Origin: Thermus caliditerrae
Lineage (GTDB): Bacteria; Deinococcota; Deinococci; Deinococcales; Thermaceae
DNA length: 64,000 nt
Assembly (NCBI RefSeq): GCF_021462525.1
Contig: NZ_JAKEDT010000002.1
Span: 47,966-111,965 of the forward strand
Direction: 5' to 3'
A program made the translations under genes and the position numbers. Of this stretch, positions 23,986 through 31,604 are shown one piece after another. Position 1 is the first letter of the stretch. Each line of letters starts with the position of its first letter. The notes below the pieces were generated by a model that had not been told where the DNA came from, did no database searches, and worked only from the letters and a program-made list of their open reading frames with translations.

Positions 23986-24762
23986 ATGCTCTTCCTCTTC
24001 GTGGACGGGCTGGGCCTGGGAGAGGCCCTAGAAGACCTCTTCCCTCTTCTCCTGGAGCTCAAGCCCAAGGCCCTAGACGCCACCTTAGGGGTGGAGGGCC
24101 TGCCCCAGTCGGGCACAGGACAGACCGCCCTCCTCACCGGGGTGAACGCCGCCAGGCTCCTGGGCCACCACCAGGGCCCCTTCCCTAGCCCCCGTCTTAG
24201 ACCCCTCCTGCGGCGAAGCCTGTATGCCTGGGCCCAAGAAAAGGGCTTGAAGGTGCTCCACGCCAACGCCTACCGCCCGGAGTACCTGGCGAGGGCCACC
24301 GAGGGGAGGAGGCTGATGCTTTCCGCCTTCGCCCAGGCTGCCCTCCTGGCGGGGCTACCCCTTTTGCCCCAGGACCACCCCCTGGCCCTCCCGCCCGCTT
24401 TTTGGGAGGATCCCTACGGGGTGGGGGCTAAGGTGGCGGCCCTGGCCCGAAGTTTTGACCTAGTGGTCCTGGAGTACTGGGCCCTGGACCTTGCCGGCCA
24501 TCGCTTCCCGGACACCCTTCCCGAGCGCTTTCGCGAGCTTTCCCAGTTCCTGAAGGGCTTCCTGGAGGAAGGGGGCACCCTCCTCCTCACCTCCGACCAC
24601 GGCAACGCCGAGGAGCCCTGGCACCCCAGGCACACCCGTAACCCCGTACCCCTGGTGTATACCGGGGAACCCCCCTTCTGGCCGCAAGACCTGGTGGGGG
24701 TGTTTTCCTGGCTGCAAGTGATTATCACTTCTAAACTTATAAAATCCGACCGGAATACTTGA
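23986..24762 (+). CDS. alkaline-phosphatase-superfamily metalloenzyme (phosphoglycerate-mutase-like)
   Basis: A 258-residue member of the metalloenzyme superfamily of alkaline phosphatase and cofactor-independent phosphoglycerate mutase. Metal and nucleophile motifs: LFLFVDGLGLG at the N-terminus, GTGQTALLTG with the phosphorylated Ser/Thr, LTSDHGNAEE, and HTRNPVPLVY. It is far shorter than iPGM (about 510) and lacks that enzyme's inserted domain, so it may be a phosphatase or phosphodiesterase. TTGACC at 23951 and a weak CAAACT suggest a leaderless start at ATG 23986. The last 16 residues (VIITSKLIKS...) are unlike the rest and contain the palindrome noted below. Confidence 0.78.
   Translation: MLFLFVDGLGLGEALEDLFPLLLELKPKALDATLGVEGLPQSGTGQTALLTGVNAARLLGHHQGPFPSPRLRPLLRRSLYAWAQEKGLKVLHANAYRPEYLARATEGRRLMLSAFAQAALLAGLPLLPQDHPLALPPAFWEDPYGVGAKVAALARSFDLVVLEYWALDLAGHRFPDTLPERFRELSQFLKGFLEEGGTLLLTSDHGNAEEPWHPRHTRNPVPLVYTGEPPFWPQDLVGVFSWLQVIITSKLIKSDRNT
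24716..24730. promoter_or_regulatory. palindrome AAGTGATTATCACTT, possible metal-regulator site
   Basis: Perfect 7-1-7 palindrome in an A/T-rich patch 29 bp before the -35 box of the ferric-iron transporter operon, lying within the last codons of the preceding gene. The core TGATTATCA resembles Fur-family boxes. That it controls the iron genes is inference. Confidence 0.45.
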
Positions 24763-24787
24763 CTTTAATCCCCCCTTGGGGTAAAGT
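24759..24787 (+). promoter_or_regulatory. promoter of ferric-iron ABC operon
   Basis: TTGACT (24759-24764), a 17-bp spacer, then TAAAGT (24782-24787). The mRNA has a leader of about 53 nt ending in AAGGAGG before ATG 24847. Confidence 0.7.
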
Positions 24788-24846
24788 CCCCAGGCAGAGA
24801 GCGCCCTCGCCCCGGGAAACCCCTGGGGATGCGGGAAGGAGGCGAG

Positions 24847-25842
24847 ATGCGGCTTAGAAGCTTCATAACCCTGATCGGCCTTGGGGCTTTAGGACTGGCC
24901 TTTGCCCAGCAGCAGACCCTAACCCTCTACTCCGGACGGGGGCAGAGCCTGGTGGAACCCTTGGTGAGGCAGTTCCAGGCGGAAACCGGTATCCGGGTCC
25001 AGGTGCGCTACGGCACTGACGCCCAGATCCTGGCGGCCTTGCAGGAGGAGGGCAGCCGCTCGCCCGCGGACCTCTTCTGGGCCAACACCGCTGGGGCCTT
25101 GGGCCAGGCCGCGGCCAAAGGGCTTCTGCGCCCCCTGGGGGATACCCTCCTGAAGCAGCCCGTGGCCTTTGCGCCCGCCTCGAGGTCCTGGGTTCCCGTC
25201 ACCTTGCGGCTAAGGGTGCTGGCCTATAACCCCCAAAAGCTCAAACCGGAAGAGCTTCCCGCCAGCATCCTGGACCTCCCCCGCTTCGCCCAGGAAAAGG
25301 GCTTGGTGGGCCGGGTGGGCTGGACCCCCACCTACTCCAGCTTCCAGGACATGGTGGCGGGGATGATCGCCCTTTACGGGGAGGGCCGAACCCGGGAGTG
25401 GCTTTCCGCCATGAAGGCCCTAAGCCCCAAGGGCTACGCCTCCAACCCGGCCATGCTGGACGCCATCCGCGCCGGGGAAATCGACCTCGGCTCCACCAAC
25501 CACTACTACGTGGTGCGCTTCCGCCGGGCAGGCTACAACCTGGGAATGCACCACTTCAAGGACGGGGATGCGGGCAACCTGGCCCTGGTGACCGGGGCGG
25601 GCATCCTCAAGACCTCCAAGAACCTGGTGGCCGCCAACCGCTTCCTCAGCTACCTGCTCTCGGCCAAAGGGCAGCAGTACTTCGTGGGGAATGTGGGCGA
25701 GTATCCCCTGGTGAAGGGGGTGGTGGCCGACCCCCACCTCCTCCCCCTGGACGAAGCGCTTCGGAAAAGCCCCAAGCTGGACTTTGAGAGGCTTCCCCTG
25801 GACCAGGCCCTGAAGCTCCTGCGGGAGCTCGGCATCCTTTAG
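24847..25842 (+). CDS. fbpA: ferric-iron ABC transporter substrate-binding protein
   Basis: A 331-residue periplasmic binding protein of the FbpA/FutA type. It has a signal peptide MRLRSFITLIGLGALGLAFA with no lipobox cysteine, then TLTLYSGRGQSLVEPLVRQFQAETGI, the usual start of this family. Conserved tyrosines in GSTNHYYVVRFR probably bind Fe(III). The start is ATG 24847 after AAGGAGG. It is first in an fbpABC operon behind a strong promoter and a possible metal-responsive palindrome. Confidence 0.92.
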   Translation: MRLRSFITLIGLGALGLAFAQQQTLTLYSGRGQSLVEPLVRQFQAETGIRVQVRYGTDAQILAALQEEGSRSPADLFWANTAGALGQAAAKGLLRPLGDTLLKQPVAFAPASRSWVPVTLRLRVLAYNPQKLKPEELPASILDLPRFAQEKGLVGRVGWTPTYSSFQDMVAGMIALYGEGRTREWLSAMKALSPKGYASNPAMLDAIRAGEIDLGSTNHYYVVRFRRAGYNLGMHHFKDGDAGNLALVTGAGILKTSKNLVAANRFLSYLLSAKGQQYFVGNVGEYPLVKGVVADPHLLPLDEALRKSPKLDFERLPLDQALKLLRELGIL

Positions 25843-25863
25843 GCGCTGCAAGCCTTCCGGCCC

Positions 25864-27417
25864 ATGACCCGAGCGCGCCGGCTCTCCCACCTTCCTGGGC
25901 TCCTGCCCTTCCTGGTGCCCGCCCTCCTCACGGGGGGCGGGGTGGCCCTGCCCCTCCTCTACCTGGTCCTCAGGGCCCTCGAGGCCGACCCCTCCACCCT
26001 GCAAGCCGTCCTCTTTCGCCCCAAAAACCTGGAGCTATTGGGAAACACCCTGGCCCTCCTCCTGGGAGTCCTCCTCCTCACCACCCTCATCGCCCTCCCC
26101 CTGGCCTTCCTCACCACCCGCACCGACCTCAAAGGGAAGCGCCTCCTCTCGCTCCTCCTCACCCTGCCCTTGGCCATCCCTGGGTACGTGGGGGCCTACG
26201 TGCTCCTGGCGGCCACGGGGCCTGGGGGCCTCCTCCCCTTGCCCCGGCCCGAGGGGTACTGGGGTGCCCTCCTCGTCCTTTCCCTCATCACCTACCCCTA
26301 CCTCTTTCTGGGGCTTCGCGCTGCCTTTTTGGGCCTGGACCCAGGCCTCGAGGAGGCCGCCCGGACGCTGGGTCTTGGCCCCTTGGCCGCCTTCTTCCGG
26401 GCCGCCTTTCCCCAGCTCCTCCCCGCCCTCCTCTCCGGGTACCTGGTGGTGGGCCTGCACGTCCTGGGGGACTTCGGCACCGTGAGCCTCCTGCGCTACG
26501 AAACCTTCTCCTACGCCATCTACCTGCAGTACAGCGCCGCCTTCGACCGGGTGTACGCCGCCTGGCTGGCCCTCTTCCTCCTCCTCCTCACCGGGGGGCT
26601 CCTCCTCCTGGAAGGTGCCTTCCTCCGCCGCCTCAGCCTGGCCCGCACCGGCAAGGGCAGCAGCAAGAAAGCCCGGCCCGTGCCCTTGGGGCGGCTGGCA
26701 CCCCTGGCCTACCTGCTGGCGGCCCTTCCCCCCCTCCTGGCCTTGGTCCTCCCCCTCTACGCCCTCCTTCACCTGGCCCGCCGCTTCCCCTCAGGGGAGT
26801 TCACCGGGCTTTGGGAAGCCCTCTCCCACTCCGCCCTGGCCGCCCTCCCCGCCGCCCTTCTCGCCCTGGGCATGGCCCTCCCCATGGCCTACCTGGCGGC
26901 GCGGCATCCCTCGCCAGCCTCCCGGCTTCTGGAGCGCTTGGCTTACCTGGGCTACGCCATCCCACCTTTGGCCTTCGCCCTGGCCTGGATCTTTTTCAGC
27001 CTGAAAAGCCTCCCCTTCCTCTACGGCACCCTTCCGCTCCTGGTCCTGGTCCTGGCCTTCCACTTCCTGCCGGAAAGCCTGGGACCGGTGCGGGGGGCTT
27101 TATACCAGGTACCCAAGCGGCTGGAGGAAGCGGCCCGGACCCTGGGCCACTCCCCAGCCCATGCCTTCTTCCGGGTGACCTTCCCCCTCCTCTGGCGCGG
27201 GGCGGTGGCGGGAGGAGCCTTGGCCTTCATCGGGGCGGTGAAGGAGCTGCCCATCACCCTCCTCCTGGCGCCCATGGGCTACGCCACCTTGGCCACGCGG
27301 GTTTTCAGCTACACTCAGGAAGCCATGTTCGCCGAGGCTGCCCCCTTCGCCCTCCTGATCGTCCTGCTCTCGGCGGCCTTCGTGGGGGTGTTGCTTTGGA
27401 GCGAACGCCGCTTTTAG
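25864..27417 (+). CDS. fbpB: ferric-iron ABC transporter permease
   Basis: A 517-residue permease with about twelve transmembrane helices in two halves, each with an EAA loop for docking the ATPase: EEAARTLGLGPLAAFFRAAFPQLLPALL in the first half and EEAARTLGHSPAHAFFRVTFPLL in the second. This fused two-domain structure is typical of FbpB/SfuB transporters. It imports Fe(III) across the inner membrane with the flanking binding protein and ATPase. Confidence 0.92.
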   Translation: MTRARRLSHLPGLLPFLVPALLTGGGVALPLLYLVLRALEADPSTLQAVLFRPKNLELLGNTLALLLGVLLLTTLIALPLAFLTTRTDLKGKRLLSLLLTLPLAIPGYVGAYVLLAATGPGGLLPLPRPEGYWGALLVLSLITYPYLFLGLRAAFLGLDPGLEEAARTLGLGPLAAFFRAAFPQLLPALLSGYLVVGLHVLGDFGTVSLLRYETFSYAIYLQYSAAFDRVYAAWLALFLLLLTGGLLLLEGAFLRRLSLARTGKGSSKKARPVPLGRLAPLAYLLAALPPLLALVLPLYALLHLARRFPSGEFTGLWEALSHSALAALPAALLALGMALPMAYLAARHPSPASRLLERLAYLGYAIPPLAFALAWIFFSLKSLPFLYGTLPLLVLVLAFHFLPESLGPVRGALYQVPKRLEEAARTLGHSPAHAFFRVTFPLLWRGAVAGGALAFIGAVKELPITLLLAPMGYATLATRVFSYTQEAMFAEAAPFALLIVLLSAAFVGVLLWSERRF

Positions 27418-28448
27418 AGCTCAAGGGCATCGTCAAGCGCTTCGGGGAGCACGCGGTGCTGAAGGGGATTGACCTTTCGGTCAACCCTGGGGAGATCCTG
27501 GCCCTCTTGGGGCCCTCGGGCTGCGGCAAGACCACCCTCCTGCGGGTGGTGGCGGGGCTGGAAAGCCCCGATGCGGGACGGGTCCTCCTGGAAGGCCAAG
27601 ACGTCACCCACCTGCCGCCAGAACGGCGGGGCATCGGCTTCGTCTTCCAGGACTACGCCCTCTTCCCCCACCTCACCGCCCTCGGCAACGTGGCCTTCGG
27701 GCTCAAAGGGAAGGACCGCCTGGAAAGGGCCAAACGGGCCCTGGAGCGGGTGGGCATGACCCTCTTCCAGGACCGCAAGCCTTCGGAGCTTTCCGGGGGG
27801 CAGCAGCAGCGCATCGCCCTGGCCCGGGCCCTGGCCCCGGGGCCCAAGCTGATCCTCCTGGACGAGCCCTTTTCCAGCCTGGACGCTAGCCTTAGGGCCA
27901 GCACCCGGGAGGAGGTGCGCAAACTCCTCAAGGAAACCGGGACCACCGCCCTCCTGGTCACCCACGACCAGGAGGAGGCCCTTTCCTTCGCCGACCGCCT
28001 GGGGGTCATGCGGGGGGGAAGGCTAGAGCAGCTGGGCACCCCGGAGGAGGTCTACCTGAAGCCCAAAACCCCCTTCGTGGCCCAGTTCCTGGGGCGGACC
28101 AACCTCCTTTCGGGAGAGGGCTTTGGCCGGTATGCGGAAACCTGCCTGGGTCCCGTTCCGCTGGCCGAGCCCGCCCACGGGCCCCTCCTCCTCTCCCTGC
28201 GCCCCGAGGCGCTCAAGCTCCTGCCCCCGGAGGCGCCCGAGGGTGCCCTGGGCCAGGTGGTGGCCCGGGAGTTCAAGGGGCACGACCTCACCTACCGGGT
28301 GCGCCTCCTCTCCCCAGAAAAGGAGCTCTTGGTCCAGGAAGTGCCCGAAAGCCCCTTCCGCGTGGGGGACCGGGTGCGGGTGGGGGTGGTGGGGAAAGGC
28401 GTGGCCCTCGAGGGCCACCCCACCAAGGCTCCCGTGGGCACGGACTGA
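27396..28448 (+). CDS. fbpC: ferric-iron ABC transporter ATPase
   Basis: A 350-residue ABC ATPase: Walker A GPSGCGKT, Q-loop FVFQDYALFPHLTALGNVAFGL, signature LSGGQQQR, Walker B LILLDEPFSSLD, H-loop VTHDQEEAL, then a TOBE-like regulatory domain from about residue 240. The start is most likely TTG 27396, 22 bp before the permease stop, which gives the normal N-terminus ERTPLLELKGIVKRFG; the longer frame upstream is out-of-frame permease sequence. It powers the FbpAB importer. Confidence 0.92.
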   Translation: MERTPLLELKGIVKRFGEHAVLKGIDLSVNPGEILALLGPSGCGKTTLLRVVAGLESPDAGRVLLEGQDVTHLPPERRGIGFVFQDYALFPHLTALGNVAFGLKGKDRLERAKRALERVGMTLFQDRKPSELSGGQQQRIALARALAPGPKLILLDEPFSSLDASLRASTREEVRKLLKETGTTALLVTHDQEEALSFADRLGVMRGGRLEQLGTPEEVYLKPKTPFVAQFLGRTNLLSGEGFGRYAETCLGPVPLAEPAHGPLLLSLRPEALKLLPPEAPEGALGQVVAREFKGHDLTYRVRLLSPEKELLVQEVPESPFRVGDRVRVGVVGKGVALEGHPTKAPVGTD

Positions 28449-28514
28449 GGGCCTCGCCGCCCAAGCCGGGGGCCCCTGAAGAATGCCGAGGCCGCAGGGG
28501 CTTAAGCTAAAGCC

Positions 28515-29282
28515 GTGCGCCGCATCCTCGTCCTCGCCGAGTACGACGGCACCCATTTCGCCGGGCTCCAGCGCCAAGGGGAAGGCTTGCGCACCGTCCA
28601 GGGGGAGCTGGAAAAGGCCTTGGCCCGGATCGGGGCCCTCCCCAAGGCGGTGGCCGCGGGCCGCACCGACGCTGGGGTCCACGCCCTGGCCATGCCCTTC
28701 CACTTCAACCTCCCGGGGAGGATCCCCACGGAGAAGATCCCCGAGGCCCTCAACCGCCTCCTTCCCGAGGACCTCAAGGTGCTCGCCGCAAGGGAGGTGG
28801 CCCCCGACTTCCACGCCCGCAAGGACGCCCTCTGGCGGGCCTACCTTTACCGCGTCCTCCTAAGGCCCCACCCCTCCCCCCTCCTGCGCCAGCGGGCGCT
28901 TTGGCTGAGGAAGCCCCTGGACCTAGCCGCCTTACGGGAAGCCCTGGCCCACCTCCCGGGGCGGCACAACTTCCTGGGGTTTGCCAAGGAAGAGGTGCGG
29001 GCGGGGGAAAGGGAGCTTTACGAGGCCCGCATGGAGGAGGTGGAAGGGGAAGCGGGTAGGGAGCTACGCTTCTACTTCCGGGGCCAAAGCTTCCTCCGGG
29101 GCCAGGTGCGGGGAATGGTGGGCACCCTCCTCGAGGTGGGCCTGGGGAAGCGCCTCCCCGAAAGCCTGAGGCTCATTTTGGAAACCGCCGACCGCCGCCT
29201 GGCGGGCCCCAGCGCCCCGCCCCAGGGGCTCTACTTCCTCGAGGCCCGCTACCCCGAGGAGCGGCTCTCCCCAAAAGGCTGA
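28515..29282 (+). CDS. truA: tRNA pseudouridine(38-40) synthase
   Basis: A 255-residue TruA, which modifies U38-U40 of the tRNA anticodon arm. The catalytic aspartate is Asp52 in GRTDAGVHA, preceded by [14 protein letters not shown] and followed by YLYRVLL and the [15 protein letters not shown] loop. GTG 28515 lies 6 nt after TAAGCT, a hexamer that precedes two other start codons in this window at similar distance, so the mRNA may be leaderless. Confidence 0.95.
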   Translation: MRRILVLAEYDGTHFAGLQRQGEGLRTVQGELEKALARIGALPKAVAAGRTDAGVHALAMPFHFNLPGRIPTEKIPEALNRLLPEDLKVLAAREVAPDFHARKDALWRAYLYRVLLRPHPSPLLRQRALWLRKPLDLAALREALAHLPGRHNFLGFAKEEVRAGERELYEARMEEVEGEAGRELRFYFRGQSFLRGQVRGMVGTLLEVGLGKRLPESLRLILETADRRLAGPSAPPQGLYFLEARYPEERLSPKG

Positions 29283-29321
29283 GGGCCGGGGCACGCCCCG
29301 ACCCTTCCCAAAGACCGGAGC

Positions 29322-30509
29322 CTAGAGGCGGCTCCTCGGGTCCAAAGCGTCCCGGAGGCCGTCGCCCAGGTAGTTGAAGGCCAGCACCGTGATGAAGATC
29401 ATAAAGCCCGGAGGCAGGGCCAGCCAGGGCGCGGTGAAGATGTACTCCTGGGCGTTGGTGAGCATGTTGCCCCAAGTAGCCACCGGAGGCTGGATGCCGA
29501 AGCCCAAAAAGGAAAGGGCCGCCTCCACCAGGATGGCCCCGCCGATCTGCAAGGTGGCCTGCACGATGAGGGGGGCGATGGTGTTGGGCACCAGGTGGCG
29601 GAACATGATGCGGGCGTCCGCGGCCCCCAAAGCCTGGGCGGCGGTGGCGTAGTCCTGCTCCCTCAAGGAGAGGATGTTCCCCCGCACCAGCCTCGCGGTG
29701 CCCAGCCAGCCGAAGAGGACCAGGATGGTGATGATGATGAACACGCTAGCCGCATCCCCAAAGACCCCTTGCGCCCACTGCCCCACCTTCACCCCAGGGT
29801 CGCGCAGGAGGGCGGAGAGCACCAAGAGGAGGGGCAGGGTGGGAATGGTCAGCATGAAGTCAATGAGGCGGCTGATGGCCACGTCCAGGTCCAGGCGGAT
29901 CTGCCCTTTAAGGCCGTACCAGGCAGCCCAGAGCACCAAGGCTAGGGTTAGGCCAAAGCCCAGGTAGCTTCCCACGCTCCCCGCCCGCACGCCGTCCTCG
30001 GCAAGCGTCCAGGCGATGGAGAGAACCTGGTACAAAGCCCCATAGTAAAGGAACCAGGAAAGAACCCGCCAGAGGGCAAAGCCCCAGGGGTAAAACCCTT
30101 CCCGCTCTCGCCGTAGGGGGCCAAGGTAAAAGCGCAGGGGCCTGCCGGAGAAGTACCCCGCCAGGGTGCCCATGATGGTCCCCAAAATCACGCTGGAGAA
30201 GGCCACGGCGAAGCCCACCAGTAGGGAGATGCGGGAACCGTAAATGATGCGGGAAAGCACATCCCGGCCCAGGTCGTCCGTGCCCAGGAGGTGCTCCCGG
30301 GAAGGGGGGTTGAAGTAGTACTGCCCCACGTCTTCCCCCGTGGGCTGGGCGGTGGGGTCGTAAGGAGCGATCCAGGGAGCTAGGATGGCCATCAAGATGA
30401 GCAACACGATGACCACCAGGCCGGCCATGGCCATCCTGTGCCGCTTTAGGCGGCGCCAGAAAAGGCTAGCGAAGGTGCGGGGTTTGGCCTTCACAGCTTG
30501 CGTTGCCAT
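29322..30509 (-). CDS. dppC: dipeptide/oligopeptide ABC permease (DppC/OppC type) with insertion
   Basis: A 395-residue permease. It has the N-terminal cytoplasmic arm and first helix (MAMAGLVVIVLLILMAILAPWIAPYDP), HLLGTDDLGRDVLSRIIYGSRISL, and the EAA-like loop QDYATAAQALGAADARIMFRHLVPN. DppC proteins usually have about 290-300 residues; here roughly 90 extra residues (about 125-215), with further hydrophobic helices, lie between the first core helices. It partners the DppB gene immediately upstream (9 bp apart). Confidence 0.9.
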   Translation of the reverse strand: MATQAVKAKPRTFASLFWRRLKRHRMAMAGLVVIVLLILMAILAPWIAPYDPTAQPTGEDVGQYYFNPPSREHLLGTDDLGRDVLSRIIYGSRISLLVGFAVAFSSVILGTIMGTLAGYFSGRPLRFYLGPLRREREGFYPWGFALWRVLSWFLYYGALYQVLSIAWTLAEDGVRAGSVGSYLGFGLTLALVLWAAWYGLKGQIRLDLDVAISRLIDFMLTIPTLPLLLVLSALLRDPGVKVGQWAQGVFGDAASVFIIITILVLFGWLGTARLVRGNILSLREQDYATAAQALGAADARIMFRHLVPNTIAPLIVQATLQIGGAILVEAALSFLGFGIQPPVATWGNMLTNAQEYIFTAPWLALPPGFMIFITVLAFNYLGDGLRDALDPRSRL

Positions 30510-30518
30510 GGTTCACCT

Positions 30519-31529
30519 CTAGCTGTAACGAATGCGGGGGTCCACCACCGCGTAGGCCAGGTCCGCCAACAGATTGAAAAGGGCCGTCATCATGGCCAAG
30601 AAGGCCAGAGCAGCCATGGCCACGTTGTAATCCTTCTCCACCAGGGCGTCAAAGATGGCCCGGCCCATGCCCGGGTAGCTGAAGATGGTTTCGGTAATGG
30701 TGGCCCCGCCCAGGACGCCGGGGATGGCCAGGCCCACCAGGGTCACGATGGGAATGAGGGCGTTCCTGAGGGCGTGCTTGTAAAGCACCACCCGTTCGGA
30801 AAGCCCCTTGGCCCGGGCGGTGCGGATATAGTCCTGGGAGAGGACTTCCAAAAGGGAGGCCCGCATGAACCGGGTCCACTCCGCCATCTGCAGGGAGGAA
30901 AGGGCCAGCACAGGCAGAATCAAGTGCCACGCCCACTGCCCCAGGAACCCCCAGAGGGTCACGTTGCCCAGACGCACGTCCTCCGGCAGGACCCCCGGCA
31001 CCCCTCCGGTGGGAAAGCGAGGGAAGCCTGGGATATGGTCCGGTAGCCAGATGGCGAAGAGGTAAAGCAGCAAGATGCCCAGGAAAAAGACCGGCATGGA
31101 AAAACCCACGAAGGAGAGGAAGGTGATGGCGTAGTCCGCCAGGGAGTACTGGCGCACCGCCGAGAAGATCCCCACGGGAATGGCGACCACCAAGGCCAGG
31201 GTAAGGGCCAGTCCCGAAAGGATCAGCGTCTTGGGCAGGCGCTGCACGAAGATGTACTCCGCCGCGGGGATGCCGTAGGTGCGGCTATAGCCAAGATCCC
31301 CCCGCACCGCCCGGGAAAGCCACTTGAAGTAGCGGATATGCAGGGGCTGGTCCAGGCCGTAGGCCCGCTTCAAGGCCTCGAACTGCTCGGCGGTCATGCG
31401 GGGGTTTTGCCGCTTCAGTTCCTCCAAAGGATCCCCGGGCTGCAGGGCCAGCAGGGCGTAGATCACCACGCTGGCGGCCAGGAGCAAGGGCACCATCTGC
31501 AAAAGCCGACGTACCGTGTACGCGAACAC
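30519..31529 (-). CDS. dppB: dipeptide/oligopeptide ABC permease (DppB/OppB type)
   Basis: A 336-residue permease of normal length: MFAYTVRRLLQMVPLLLAASVVIYALL start, the periplasmic GDPLEELKRQNPRM region, GYSRTYGIPAAEYIFVQRLPKTL, and the docking loop QDYIRTARAKGLSERVVLYKHALRNALIP. Six transmembrane helices are expected. The two ATPases of the system are not in this window, so the importer either borrows them or has them elsewhere. Confidence 0.93.
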   Translation of the reverse strand: MFAYTVRRLLQMVPLLLAASVVIYALLALQPGDPLEELKRQNPRMTAEQFEALKRAYGLDQPLHIRYFKWLSRAVRGDLGYSRTYGIPAAEYIFVQRLPKTLILSGLALTLALVVAIPVGIFSAVRQYSLADYAITFLSFVGFSMPVFFLGILLLYLFAIWLPDHIPGFPRFPTGGVPGVLPEDVRLGNVTLWGFLGQWAWHLILPVLALSSLQMAEWTRFMRASLLEVLSQDYIRTARAKGLSERVVLYKHALRNALIPIVTLVGLAIPGVLGGATITETIFSYPGMGRAIFDALVEKDYNVAMAALAFLAMMTALFNLLADLAYAVVDPRIRYS

Positions 31530-31555
31530 CTTTGTACCTCCCGTTTATGACACTC

Positions 31556-31586
31556 AAAAAGCCCGCTGGGCCAAAGCCCAGCGGGC
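31556..31586 (-). terminator. terminator/attenuator between dppA and dppB
   Basis: On the minus strand GCCCGCTGGGC and GCCCAGCGGGC form a perfect 11-bp stem with a short loop, followed by TTTTT. It lies right after the binding-protein gene and before the permeases, so it probably lets dppA be expressed in excess, a common design in ABC import operons. Confidence 0.85.
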
Positions 31587-31604
31587 CCCACTATACCACC
31601 CAGG

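Noticed and set aside
29283..29321. CGGGGC-AC-GCCCCG hairpin as a terminator for truA
   Set aside because: The stem is only 6 bp, the loop 2 bases, and there is no T-run on either strand.
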